Positions 35,916-44,003 of a DNA stretch of 64,000 nucleotides are shown in pieces. The notes below the pieces were generated by a model. The model did no database searches and was not told the origin of the DNA. It saw only the letters and a program-made list of their open reading frames with translations. Both the position numbers and the translations under genes were made by a program. The DNA is from Novosphingobium pentaromativorans US6-1 (GTDB lineage Bacteria > Pseudomonadota > Alphaproteobacteria > Sphingomonadales > Sphingomonadaceae), in assembly GCF_000767465.1 (NCBI RefSeq), contig NZ_CP009293.1, forward strand, positions 124,001-188,000. The letters are read 5' to 3'. The stretch's first letter is position 1. Every line of letters begins with the position of its first letter.

Positions 35916-37346
35916 TCAAAGCAGCGGGCTGATCAGGCGAGCTAGGTTCTCGGCGATTTTGCGGTGAAACGGACGGCTGGCCCAATCTTTTGCCAGCAGT
36001 TCGCGGCTTCCTGAAAAATAGCGCTCCTGCAGTGTGTTGAGGCGGCGGACTTGATCCGGAGTATAGAGGATGAGATTGGCTTCCGCGTTGAGCGTGAAGG
36101 ATCGGATATCGACGTTGCTGGACCCGATCGTCGCCAGATCGCCATCGACACTCACATGCTTCGCGTGCAGCAATCGATCTTCGTACAGGAAGATGCGGAC
36201 GCCGCTGCGCAGCATCTCAGCATAAAATGACCGTTGCGCGAGGCCAACGAGCCGCTGGTCCTGCACAAGGGACAGGACGAGACGGACATCGACGCCCCGC
36301 AGCACGGCCGACTGGATCGCCTCGATCAGGCCTTCGTCCGGAATGAAATAGGGCGTCGTCACGACCACCTGCTCACGCGCCGCATAAAGGAGAGCGACGG
36401 TCAGGCGCTCACTCCCGGACACCGGGTAATCGGGTCCGCTCGGCAGGAGCTGCAGCGATACGTCGCCGACGCTGATCGGTGGCGGAAAGAGCGGCGGGTC
36501 TCCGAATTGCTGCTCGGTCTCGAGATACCAGTCTGCCAGGAACACCGATTGCAGTTGGGCGACGATCGGGCCTTCGACGCGTGCCATCAGTTCTTCGTTC
36601 CGGATGCCAGGGCGGAAATCCGCCGCGACGATGTTTTGCGATCCGATATAGCCGATTGTCCCATCGACGATGCAGAGCTTGCGATGGTTACGCAGGTCGG
36701 CGCGTGCCGGTCGCCAGCGAAAGGGCCTGACCGGCAGAACTTCGCGCGCCTCGACGCCTTGCGCAAGCAATGCGCGGAGGACGGAAGAGGCCCAGGGCCG
36801 GGAGCCCAGCGCGTCAATCATAACCCGGCACCGCACGCCGCGCCGGGTTGCGCGGCCGAGGCACTCGATCACGCGCATTCCCACGGCATCGTCGGCGAAT
36901 ATGTAAGAGAGGAGGTGGACATGGTCGTGCGCTGCATCGATGTCGCGACACAGACGATCTATTACGCCCTGGTAATCGTCGAGCAGATCCAGGGCATTGC
37001 CGCCGACCGCGGGCAACTGACCGAGGTTCCTGGCAAGCTTTTCGATCGGTGCCCGTCCATGCTCGATGCCTGGCTCGAAGATCTTCGTCGCGGCTGCGAT
37101 AAGGGCGTCTGCCTGGCCTGATCGCGGCATTCCCGCGAACCGCTGTTGCCGCCATTTAGGAAAGCGCGGCCGACCCACGAGGAGGTACAGGATAACTCCC
37201 GGGATCGGCAGGAAGAAGAGCAGCAGCAGCCAGCTGCGTGCTGCCTCCGGGGACCTTCGGAACGGGACCGCTATGACCATCGCGAGGCGGATGATCCATT
37301 CCGTCGAAAGATAGAAAAGGCCCCAATGATTCTCTAGATACGCCAT
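35916..37346 (-). CDS. cls: Cardiolipin synthase (phospholipase D family)
   Basis: 476 residues: two N-terminal membrane helices (about 10-30 and 38-58), then two PLD catalytic motifs, NHRKLCIVDG in the first half and LLHAKHVSVDG in the second. Both have the H-x-K-x4-D core intact. It condenses two phosphatidylglycerol molecules into cardiolipin and glycerol at the inner membrane. Cardiolipin content usually rises in stationary phase and osmotic stress. ATG 37346 has no clear ribosome binding site. It follows the USP gene at 37389-38216 on the same strand after 42 bases and may share its transcript. Confidence 0.92.
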   Translation of the reverse strand: MAYLENHWGLFYLSTEWIIRLAMVIAVPFRRSPEAARSWLLLLFFLPIPGVILYLLVGRPRFPKWRQQRFAGMPRSGQADALIAAATKIFEPGIEHGRAPIEKLARNLGQLPAVGGNALDLLDDYQGVIDRLCRDIDAAHDHVHLLSYIFADDAVGMRVIECLGRATRRGVRCRVMIDALGSRPWASSVLRALLAQGVEAREVLPVRPFRWRPARADLRNHRKLCIVDGTIGYIGSQNIVAADFRPGIRNEELMARVEGPIVAQLQSVFLADWYLETEQQFGDPPLFPPPISVGDVSLQLLPSGPDYPVSGSERLTVALLYAAREQVVVTTPYFIPDEGLIEAIQSAVLRGVDVRLVLSLVQDQRLVGLAQRSFYAEMLRSGVRIFLYEDRLLHAKHVSVDGDLATIGSSNVDIRSFTLNAEANLILYTPDQVRRLNTLQERYFSGSRELLAKDWASRPFHRKIAENLARLISPLL

Positions 37347-37388
37347 GCGGCCATCGTCACCGCTATGGCGGTCGCCAGCAAGGCCGAC

Positions 37389-38216
37389 CTATCTCGAGAG
37401 CAGCAGCGGGATGCGCACGTCTTGCAGCAAATGCCTGGTCACGCCGCCCAGGAAGATATCCCGGACGCGTGAATGCGCGAATGCGCCGATCGCCAGGAGG
37501 TCAGCACCGGACGAACTCGTGAATTCCTCAAGCGCGTCCGAGACGGTCCGGCCCACAGAGCTTTGTTGATGTACCTCGACGTCGAACCCATGTCGCGCGA
37601 GATGACGTGCGATGTCGGTGCCGGGTGAGGGGCCATGCCCTGACTCGCTGGGTTGGGCGTCGACCGCGACGATATCGATATGCGCGCCGGGGTCTAGTGC
37701 CGGCAGCAGATCTTTTGCGGCGCGGCGCGCTTCTGGCGATGCATCCCAGCCTAGGACCGCGTGGCGAACTCGCTCGAGCTGACTGTCATCCGGCAGGATC
37801 AGGATCGGGCCTGTGGATGACATCAGCGCGGCCTCGATGCTGCGGCGTCGCAGCTTGGGGTTTTCAAAGGCCGATGGTCCGCCGACCAGCAGCATATCGG
37901 CATATCGACCTTCGACGCTCGCTGCGCCGTTCAAATAGGCTGGCGCGTCGGTCACCGCGCGCACTTCGACAGCAATCGGTGCATGCTCGACTAGTGTCTT
38001 GACCGCTGTGATCCGGCGCGACTGTTCGGCCTCGATCTGTTCGAACACACCGGAATAGGCTTCATAAGGCGGCAGGATCGCAGGATCCCAGAAGATATCG
38101 GTCAGCAAGGTTATCGCGAAATGGGCATCCTGCGCTTTGGCGAACCCGATCGCGCGCTGCACAAATGCCGCGCTCTTTTCACCATTGTCCACGATTGCGA
38201 CGAGATCCTTGAGCAT
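37389..38216 (-). CDS. Tandem-domain universal stress protein
   Basis: 275 residues, start ATG 38216 with AAAGGTG upstream. Two UspA folds: MLKDLVAIVDNGEKS opens the first, and the second ends with GAFAHSRVRDIFLGGVTRHLL and the tail IPLLLSR. It is the closest relative in the window of the USP at 1548-2363. A CGTA-containing 16-base element sits 60 bases upstream of the start, almost identical to the one before the USP gene at 11987, so the two genes probably share a regulator. Function beyond nucleotide-binding stress protein cannot be stated. Confidence 0.9.
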   Translation of the reverse strand: MLKDLVAIVDNGEKSAAFVQRAIGFAKAQDAHFAITLLTDIFWDPAILPPYEAYSGVFEQIEAEQSRRITAVKTLVEHAPIAVEVRAVTDAPAYLNGAASVEGRYADMLLVGGPSAFENPKLRRRSIEAALMSSTGPILILPDDSQLERVRHAVLGWDASPEARRAAKDLLPALDPGAHIDIVAVDAQPSESGHGPSPGTDIARHLARHGFDVEVHQQSSVGRTVSDALEEFTSSSGADLLAIGAFAHSRVRDIFLGGVTRHLLQDVRIPLLLSR

Positions 38217-38541
38217 CGAATCACCTTTTTTGCCTGTGCGGCCAACCTAAAAGGCCGGTAGGTGCGACACACTTGGGGAAACCCCGTAGTTTTCTGCCGA
38301 GCATCCAATGCGGCTAGCGAAAGCTTTGCGGCGCAGCGGCGTCGCTCACGCCTCGACACGCCTTACACAGGCCTCCATCCGCCGGAACGGGGGTGACGCG
38401 GTTGAGGGAACGCTCTACGGGCGCCATTCGGCCCTTGCTCCATAACGAGCAATGACGATCACTCCTGACATGGGCTGCCCCTCGGAGCCCTTGTCAGGAG
38501 ACCAGTTTCGCCCTGTCGCTGGTTCACAGCTACGATTTCTT
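38217..38541. promoter_or_regulatory. USP promoter region with the shared CGTA motif
   Basis: 325 bases without a supported gene. GGGAAACCCCGTAGTT at 38276-38291 matches 14 of 16 bases at 11822-11837. The other notable element is the long hairpin at 38462-38500, listed separately. Confidence 0.45.
38462..38500. terminator. Long imperfect hairpin downstream of the DUF4010 gene
   Basis: CTCCTGACA at 38462-38470 pairs perfectly with TGTCAGGAG at 38492-38500. Inside, GGGCT pairs with AGCCC across a T-T mismatch, leaving a nine-base loop: 14 pairs in all. It lies about 40 bases beyond the minus-strand DUF4010 stop codon, where a terminator is expected, but no U-tract follows. It could also mark a small RNA end. 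Confidence 0.55.
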
Positions 38542-39852
38542 TCACAAGGGCAGACGCATATCGATCAGCAGGAGCGGAAGCATCAGTAACGCTCCGGCCA
38601 TGCTGAGAAGGAGCGGGAGTGCTGCAGGAAGGCCGCGACGCGTCCCCGCAATCCCGATGGCGATACCTGCCTTCAAGAGCGTGTTGAGGAGAACCGGCGC
38701 CGCCAGGATCAGCCCTGCAGTGACCGGCGCAAGACTGGAGGGCGGGAGTCCTCCCATGGTGATGATGGCGGAATCGACATCCACCATGCCGGAAATGGCG
38801 AGGACTGTAGCCAGACCAGCATCGCCGAAACGGGCAAGGACCCAGCGTGCGATAAGGGAAAGGATCATGACCAGCGCAACGAGAATCAACGCTGGTCCAA
38901 GATCGAACGGGTTGCGAAGTACGAACTGCTTTTCCTCGGTGCTTTGTGGCTTGGCCACTGTGCGCAACGACCACCAAGTGGCGATGAGGCTGATCAATGC
39001 CGCAGGTCCGATGATCAAGGTGAGTGATCTCAGGGCAAAGGGCGCGAGAACGGCAACCATCAGCAGAACACGCAGGAACATGACCGCGGACGACACCGCG
39101 ATGCCCGCAATCAAAATACCTGGCGCTTCATCGTTCGCTCGAAGACGGGTCGCAAGCGAGGCGGTGACTGCCGTCGATGACACCATGGCGCCGGCAGCGG
39201 CCGTGACGATCGTGCCTCGCGATGGCCCGAACCTCTTCGATGCAACATAGCCGACGAAGGACAGTCCGGAGACAAGAACCACCATCATCCAGAGCTGTTG
39301 CGGGTTCCACGCTTCATAGGGACCCATCGCGCGGTCGGGGAGAAGGGGCAGGATCGCAAAAGCGATCAGTGCAAAACGCGCTATGGCCTGAACTTCGATT
39401 TCGCTGAGGCGGCCGAGCCATCCATGCAACTGACGCCGAAACGACAAGACCAGCGTTACGACCGCGGCTGTGACGCTAGCCATGATCGGTTGGCCGATCG
39501 TCGCGAGCAATCCTATACAGAGCGTCAGCAGCATGACGATGGCCATCGTTGCGCTGACGTTGGGGGCATTTGCGAGAGACTGCCGATATCCGATCACCAC
39601 CAGCGCAGCCACTGCTGCGATCAATATGGCCGCGAGAGCGATATGAACCGTCGAGCCGACCAGTCCGGCCAGGCCGCCCGCGAGAGCGATCAGCCCAAAG
39701 GTGCGAATCCCGGCAATGCGGGAACCGGCCTGCGCTTCGCGATAGGCCCATCCGCGCTCGACACCGATCAACAAGCCGAGCGCGAGCGCCAGGCCGAGAT
39801 ACCCAAGTTGCACCATCGCGCCCGTGGACTGGGCTGTCACGAGATCTGCCAT
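38542..39852 (-). CDS. MgtC/DUF4010-family integral membrane protein
   Basis: 436 residues, almost entirely transmembrane (about 12-13 helices). The N-terminal part has the MgtC/SapB signature LGLLIGVERGWAYR and SRIAGIRTFGLIAL. The C-terminal half is the DUF4010 region, with FVGYVASKRFGPSRG and SSTAVTASLATRLR. MgtC-type proteins help survival at low Mg2+ or acid pH, and the larger DUF4010 proteins may be transporters of unknown substrate. With mgtA also in the island, an ion-homeostasis role is reasonable but unproven. ATG 39852; no neighbour in the same operon. Confidence 0.88.
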   Translation of the reverse strand: MADLVTAQSTGAMVQLGYLGLALALGLLIGVERGWAYREAQAGSRIAGIRTFGLIALAGGLAGLVGSTVHIALAAILIAAVAALVVIGYRQSLANAPNVSATMAIVMLLTLCIGLLATIGQPIMASVTAAVVTLVLSFRRQLHGWLGRLSEIEVQAIARFALIAFAILPLLPDRAMGPYEAWNPQQLWMMVVLVSGLSFVGYVASKRFGPSRGTIVTAAAGAMVSSTAVTASLATRLRANDEAPGILIAGIAVSSAVMFLRVLLMVAVLAPFALRSLTLIIGPAALISLIATWWSLRTVAKPQSTEEKQFVLRNPFDLGPALILVALVMILSLIARWVLARFGDAGLATVLAISGMVDVDSAIITMGGLPPSSLAPVTAGLILAAPVLLNTLLKAGIAIGIAGTRRGLPAALPLLLSMAGALLMLPLLLIDMRLPL

Positions 39853-40167
39853 ATCAGACGCGATAGCGGTAGCGATTGAGTGGGAACGCGCTGCCTGCGG
39901 ATCATATGATTTGAGCGCCCGAGTTTGGTAACGCGTGCGAATCTGTCACTCTCGATGCTCCAGTCGTTTCTTGAGGTGACGATACGGAAGCGCGGAGCCG
40001 CCCCGAATAAGCAATGCTACGCGGTCACCTTCGGGCGTCCAACCAGCGAGTGCCACCTCGGCAAACAGGCATTGGTGCGCTCAAAACATAGGAACGTTAC
40101 GTAGGGACACGCGTCACCATACCGACACATATTGGAAACGATCAAGGACAGATTGGCTCGTGCGAAG
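39853..40167. promoter_or_regulatory. Intergenic region with FixJ-box-like site before the second receiver
   Basis: 315 bases, no supported gene. TTACGTAG at 40097-40104 is one base from GTAMGTAG and runs directly into GGACACGCGTCACC (40105-40118), which recurs with one mismatch in the fixL upstream region. The receiver gene starts about 50 bases later. Confidence 0.4.
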
Positions 40168-40563
40168 ATGCAAGAAATGACTGCCCCGGCATCACCGGCC
40201 CGCCCCCAGATCGTCCTGGTCGACGACGACATCATGGTCCGCCGATCGTGCCAGCTGACCCTCCAGGGCTGCGGTTATGATGTTCGTGCGCATTCCAGTC
40301 CGGTACAGGCGTTGGTGGATCCCGCCATCACCCAAGCGCTCTGCCTGATTACGGAGTTTCGCATGGTCGGCATGGACGGGATTACGCTGGTTCGCAGCTT
40401 GCGCGCCAATGGTTGGACGAGCCCAGCCATATTGGTCACGGCGCACCGCGTCGACTATGTCGCTGCGGCGCAGGGCGACGAGATCTTTGTGGAAATCCTG
40501 GAAAAGCCTTTGCCCGAGAGGCGCCTTATCGCTTCGGTCGATCGGGCGACGGGACGCGTGTGA
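40168..40563 (+). CDS. Degenerate single-domain receiver, phospho-acceptor Asp replaced by Glu
   Basis: About 131 residues, a receiver domain without output domain, paralogous to the one at 30429 (shared ANGWTSPAILVTAH pattern). The acidic pair LVDDDI, Thr in LVTAH and Lys in LEKPLPE are kept. The acceptor position reads LITEFRMVGMDG: GAG (Glu) at 40354-40356 instead of Asp, and the following Pro is Val. It cannot be phosphorylated normally, and Glu can mimic the phosphorylated state. The start is uncertain: ATG 40168 is used, with ATG 40177 and TTG 40132 as alternatives. It lies 19 bases upstream of the PRPP synthetase gene and probably heads that operon. Confidence 0.8.
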   Translation: MQEMTAPASPARPQIVLVDDDIMVRRSCQLTLQGCGYDVRAHSSPVQALVDPAITQALCLITEFRMVGMDGITLVRSLRANGWTSPAILVTAHRVDYVAAAQGDEIFVEILEKPLPERRLIASVDRATGRV

Positions 40564-40582
40564 GGGCGTGGAGTTGCAAATC

Positions 40583-41650
40583 ATGAGCGATGATCCAACT
40601 ATCCGTGTCACAACATTTGAGAATGCAGGCAATGCAAGCCGAAACCTCGTCATACCACTTGCTGGGAACGAGAGCTTTGCCCGCCTGCTCGCGGATGCGG
40701 AGGACTGGGAACTCGGCGCCGTGGAGACGAGAAGCTTTCCGGATGGGGAAACCTATTTGCGGATACTTTCCGACGTTGAGGACAGATCGGTCATCTTCGT
40801 CTGCACGCTCGCTCGGCCTGATGCGGGGTTCTTGCGGCTTGTCTTCGCGGCGGATGGGGCGCGTTCGCTTGGCGCGCGAAGCATCACCCTGATTGCACCT
40901 TACCTTGCCTATATGCGGCAGGATCGACGGTTCCAAACGGGCGAGGCAGTGACGTCGCTTAGTTTTGCACGTCTCCTCTCATCGAGTTTTGACCGGCTCG
41001 TCACGGTCGATCCCCATCTGCACCGCTATCTTGCTCTGACGGATCTCTACTCGATGCCGGCCATCGCCCTTCATGCCGCACCTCTCCTTGCGGACTGGAT
41101 TGCTACCAATGTCGACAATCCGCTCCTTATCGGACCCGATACAGAGAGCGAACAGTGGGTCGCAGCCATCGCGGCGCAGGTCGGCGCTCCCTATGCGGTC
41201 GCTCGCAAGATTCGCCATGGCGACCGGAACGTGGACATTGAGCTACCCGATCTTTCCCGTTGGCGCGACCGCCAGCCGGTGCTGGTCGACGACATTGCTT
41301 CATCAGGACGGACCTTGATCGAAGCGGCGCGGCAGCTCGCACTTCGCGGATTGACGTTGCCCATCGTCGTGATTGTTCACGCCATTTTCGCTGGAGATGC
41401 CTTCGAACAGCTCAGCCCGCTATGTCGCCGGATCGTTTCGACCGACTCTGTCAGTCATGCGAGCAACGCGATCGCATTGGCTCCGATGATTGGGCGGGCG
41501 CTCGCTGGCCCGGAAGCGGTTGGGGGTGGAAACGTTCGACATCGGTGCCCGCCCGAGCCGATGGATGAAGTGGATCGAGCGGGGGTCGATTCCTTTCCGG
41601 CGAGCGATCCCCCCTCTTGGATGGGCGGCGTGGAACGGCACGGAGACTGA
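40583..41650 (+). CDS. prs: Ribose-phosphate pyrophosphokinase (PRPP synthetase), with C-terminal extension
   Basis: 355 residues from ATG 40583. Motifs: RSFPDGETYLRI, IAPYLAYMRQDRRF, the metal site VDPHLHRY, a flexible loop KIRHGDRNVDI, and the PRPP-binding loop VLVDDIASSGRTL. These fit the shorter, archaeal-like Prs class that couples ribose 5-phosphate + ATP to PRPP + AMP; the reaction is reversible. Beyond the catalytic core there is a tail of about 40 residues ending with the widespread short motif SFPASDPPSW. The last 86 bases overlap the start of the phosphoketolase frame. It is the second gene of a five-gene run with a receiver, phosphoketolase, RNase-like protein and AMP phosphorylase. 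Confidence 0.88.
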   Translation: MSDDPTIRVTTFENAGNASRNLVIPLAGNESFARLLADAEDWELGAVETRSFPDGETYLRILSDVEDRSVIFVCTLARPDAGFLRLVFAADGARSLGARSITLIAPYLAYMRQDRRFQTGEAVTSLSFARLLSSSFDRLVTVDPHLHRYLALTDLYSMPAIALHAAPLLADWIATNVDNPLLIGPDTESEQWVAAIAAQVGAPYAVARKIRHGDRNVDIELPDLSRWRDRQPVLVDDIASSGRTLIEAARQLALRGLTLPIVVIVHAIFAGDAFEQLSPLCRRIVSTDSVSHASNAIALAPMIGRALAGPEAVGGGNVRHRCPPEPMDEVDRAGVDSFPASDPPSWMGGVERHGD

Positions 41651-43994
41651 TGAAGGCTGGCGGAGCGGCTATGGCCCCATTGCGCATAGCGACGAGACGA
41701 TTGATGGTGTCGGAAGGCTCGCCGGATCAGGCAGGTTCGAACCCGGGCGGCTGTATTCCATTCTTGCGGCGGCGGACAGGCTCACCGCCGCAGCGATGTG
41801 GACCGTTATCCATATGACTTATGCCAAGCGCGTGGATCTCTCAGGCGAGCCGCTGGCCCGGGATGCCTTCAAGACGGCGCCCGAAGGTCATACCGGCGGA
41901 TCGCTTAACATGGTTCCTGCCTTCGTGGGCTATCTGGCGGCCAACGCGCTCACCGCCACGACGCGCGCTTGGTTGATGGGACAGGGGCACTGCGTCGCGG
42001 CGATTGAGGCTGTGAATGCCCTCACCGGCGATGTCTCGCCCGCCCAGAAGGGGCGTTATGATCGGAGCGAGGCAGGTTTGTCGAGTCTTGTCGCCGATTT
42101 CTATTCATACAGGATCGGCGCAGATGGAGCGCCAGCCGTTCCTCTTGGCAGCCATGCCGGACCGAACACGGCGGGTGCCGTTTCCGAAGGTGGTTATCTC
42201 GGCTTCGCCGAAGTGCAATATGCCCATATGCCGCTCCCCGGGGAGCGGCTCGTGGCCTTTCTCAGCGACGGCGCATTTGAAGAACAGCGAGGCTCGGATT
42301 GGACGCCCCGTTGGTGGCGCGCCGAGGATTCTGGGCTGATCGTACCGGTGATGATTCTGAACGGCCGGCGCATAGAGGAGCGGGTCCAGATTGCGCAGCA
42401 AGGCGGCGCCGAATGGTTCTCCGAACATTTGAGACTCAATGGCTTTGCACCGCAGGTGATCGATGGACGGGATCCGGCAGCTTTTGTCTGCGGGATCCTG
42501 CAGGCCGAAGTCGACCTGGAGCGCTTCGCCGCCGATCCGCGGCATGTCTATCCGGCGCCGATCCCCTATGTGATCGCCGAGACGGTGAAAGGCTTCGGCT
42601 TTCCCGGCGCCGGAACCAATGCCGCGCACAACCTTCCACTTGGTACCAATCCGGCCGAGGACGAAGCCGCGCGAAACCGTTTCAATACCGCCGCGCGCGC
42701 GCTCTTCGTCGGGCCGGCTGAACTCGATCGCGCTGTCGCAGCGTTCACTGAGCATGAGACGCAGGGCCGAGCGCTCGAGAGCCGTCACCCACTGGCCGTG
42801 CGCAAGCCGCCGCTTCCGGTGCTTCCAGACGGTGACTGGACACGGGCGGGCGCTCCGGCAAGTTGCGCCATGCATGCGCTTGATGACTGGTTTGTACGCC
42901 TGGTCGATGCCAATCCGGGCCTCCGTCCTCGCGTTGGCAATCCTGATGAGATGCGTTCGAACCATATGGGCGCGGCACTGGAAAGGCTGCGGCACCGTGT
43001 CGCCGTGCCCGAGCCGGGGGTCGCGGAGGCTATTGACGGCGCGGTCGTCACTGCCCTGAACGAAGAAGCGGTGGCAGGCGCGGCGCTCGCCAACAAGGGC
43101 GGTCTCAATCTGATTATCAGCTATGAGGCGTTCGCGGTGAAGATGCTCGGGGCGTTGCGCCAGGAGATCGTCTTTGCCCGCCGCCAGCGCGAGGTTGGCC
43201 AGGATCCTGGATGGATTTCGGTGCCGCTCGTTGTCACATCGCATAGCTGGGAGAATTCCAAGAACGAGCAGTCCCACCAGGACCCGACCATTGGCGAGGC
43301 GCTGTTCGGCGAGATGTCCGACACCGCGCGGGTCATGTTCCCGGTCGATGCCAACAGCGCGGTAGCCGCGCTTCGAACGATTTACGCTGGCCGCGGCGAG
43401 ATTGCCTGCCTGATCGTATCAAAGCGCGACATGCCGCATCGCTTCGCCGGCGAAACAGCGCAGCGCCTGGTGACGGACGGTGCGGCGCATGTCGAAGGCG
43501 AGGTCGCCGGGGCCGACATACAGTTGGTGGCGATCGGCGCCTACCAGCTAGAGGAGGCGATCAAGGCGGCGCAACGCCTGAAGGCGCGGGGTCGGCGGCC
43601 GCTCGTCACCGCCCTTCTTGAACCTGGCCGGTTCAGGATTCCACGGGACGCGATCGAGGCAGCTTTCACCGCGACCGATGAAGCGGTAAATGCCCTGTTT
43701 CCACCCGGCTTGCCACGCATCGTCGCATCGCATACTCGGCCCGAGCCAATGCTGGGTCTCCTCAGGCGGATCGATAGCGGGCCTGGCCGAACCACGGCGC
43801 TTGGCTATATCAGCCGCGGCGGCACGCTCGACGTCGCCGGCATGCTGTTCGCGAACCGCTCAACCTGGGCGCATCTCGTGGATGCAGCGCGTCACCTCTT
43901 TCCCGAACAAAGGGACGCGTGGCTTCGGCCGGCGGAAGTGGATGCGCTCAACGGACGCGGCGATCCGGCCGCGCTTGGTTTCATCATCGAATAG
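41565..43994 (+). CDS. xfp: Phosphoketolase (XFP family)
   Basis: About 809 residues. Features of thiamine-diphosphate phosphoketolases are EGHTGGSLNMVPAFVGYLA near the N terminus, the TPP/Mg site FLSDGAFEEQRGSDW, SHSWENSKNEQSHQDP (compare SHTWRQDHNGFSHQDP in XFP) and a C-terminal transketolase-like domain. It splits xylulose 5-phosphate or fructose 6-phosphate with phosphate into acetyl phosphate plus a triose or tetrose phosphate. The sequence departs from classical XFP at several motifs, so substrate preference is uncertain. The start is ambiguous; ATG 41565 overlaps prs by 86 bases, and the open frame reaches 41490. The next gene follows after nine bases. Confidence 0.83.
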   Translation: MKWIERGSIPFRRAIPPLGWAAWNGTETDEGWRSGYGPIAHSDETIDGVGRLAGSGRFEPGRLYSILAAADRLTAAAMWTVIHMTYAKRVDLSGEPLARDAFKTAPEGHTGGSLNMVPAFVGYLAANALTATTRAWLMGQGHCVAAIEAVNALTGDVSPAQKGRYDRSEAGLSSLVADFYSYRIGADGAPAVPLGSHAGPNTAGAVSEGGYLGFAEVQYAHMPLPGERLVAFLSDGAFEEQRGSDWTPRWWRAEDSGLIVPVMILNGRRIEERVQIAQQGGAEWFSEHLRLNGFAPQVIDGRDPAAFVCGILQAEVDLERFAADPRHVYPAPIPYVIAETVKGFGFPGAGTNAAHNLPLGTNPAEDEAARNRFNTAARALFVGPAELDRAVAAFTEHETQGRALESRHPLAVRKPPLPVLPDGDWTRAGAPASCAMHALDDWFVRLVDANPGLRPRVGNPDEMRSNHMGAALERLRHRVAVPEPGVAEAIDGAVVTALNEEAVAGAALANKGGLNLIISYEAFAVKMLGALRQEIVFARRQREVGQDPGWISVPLVVTSHSWENSKNEQSHQDPTIGEALFGEMSDTARVMFPVDANSAVAALRTIYAGRGEIACLIVSKRDMPHRFAGETAQRLVTDGAAHVEGEVAGADIQLVAIGAYQLEEAIKAAQRLKARGRRPLVTALLEPGRFRIPRDAIEAAFTATDEAVNALFPPGLPRIVASHTRPEPMLGLLRRIDSGPGRTTALGYISRGGTLDVAGMLFANRSTWAHLVDAARHLFPEQRDAWLRPAEVDALNGRGDPAALGFIIE

Positions 43995-44003
43995 GGGTTG
44001 TTC

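Noticed and set aside
42105..43277. Minus-strand 390-codon frame opposite phosphoketolase
   Set aside because: Fully antisense to clear phosphoketolase motifs and without ribosome binding site or homology.
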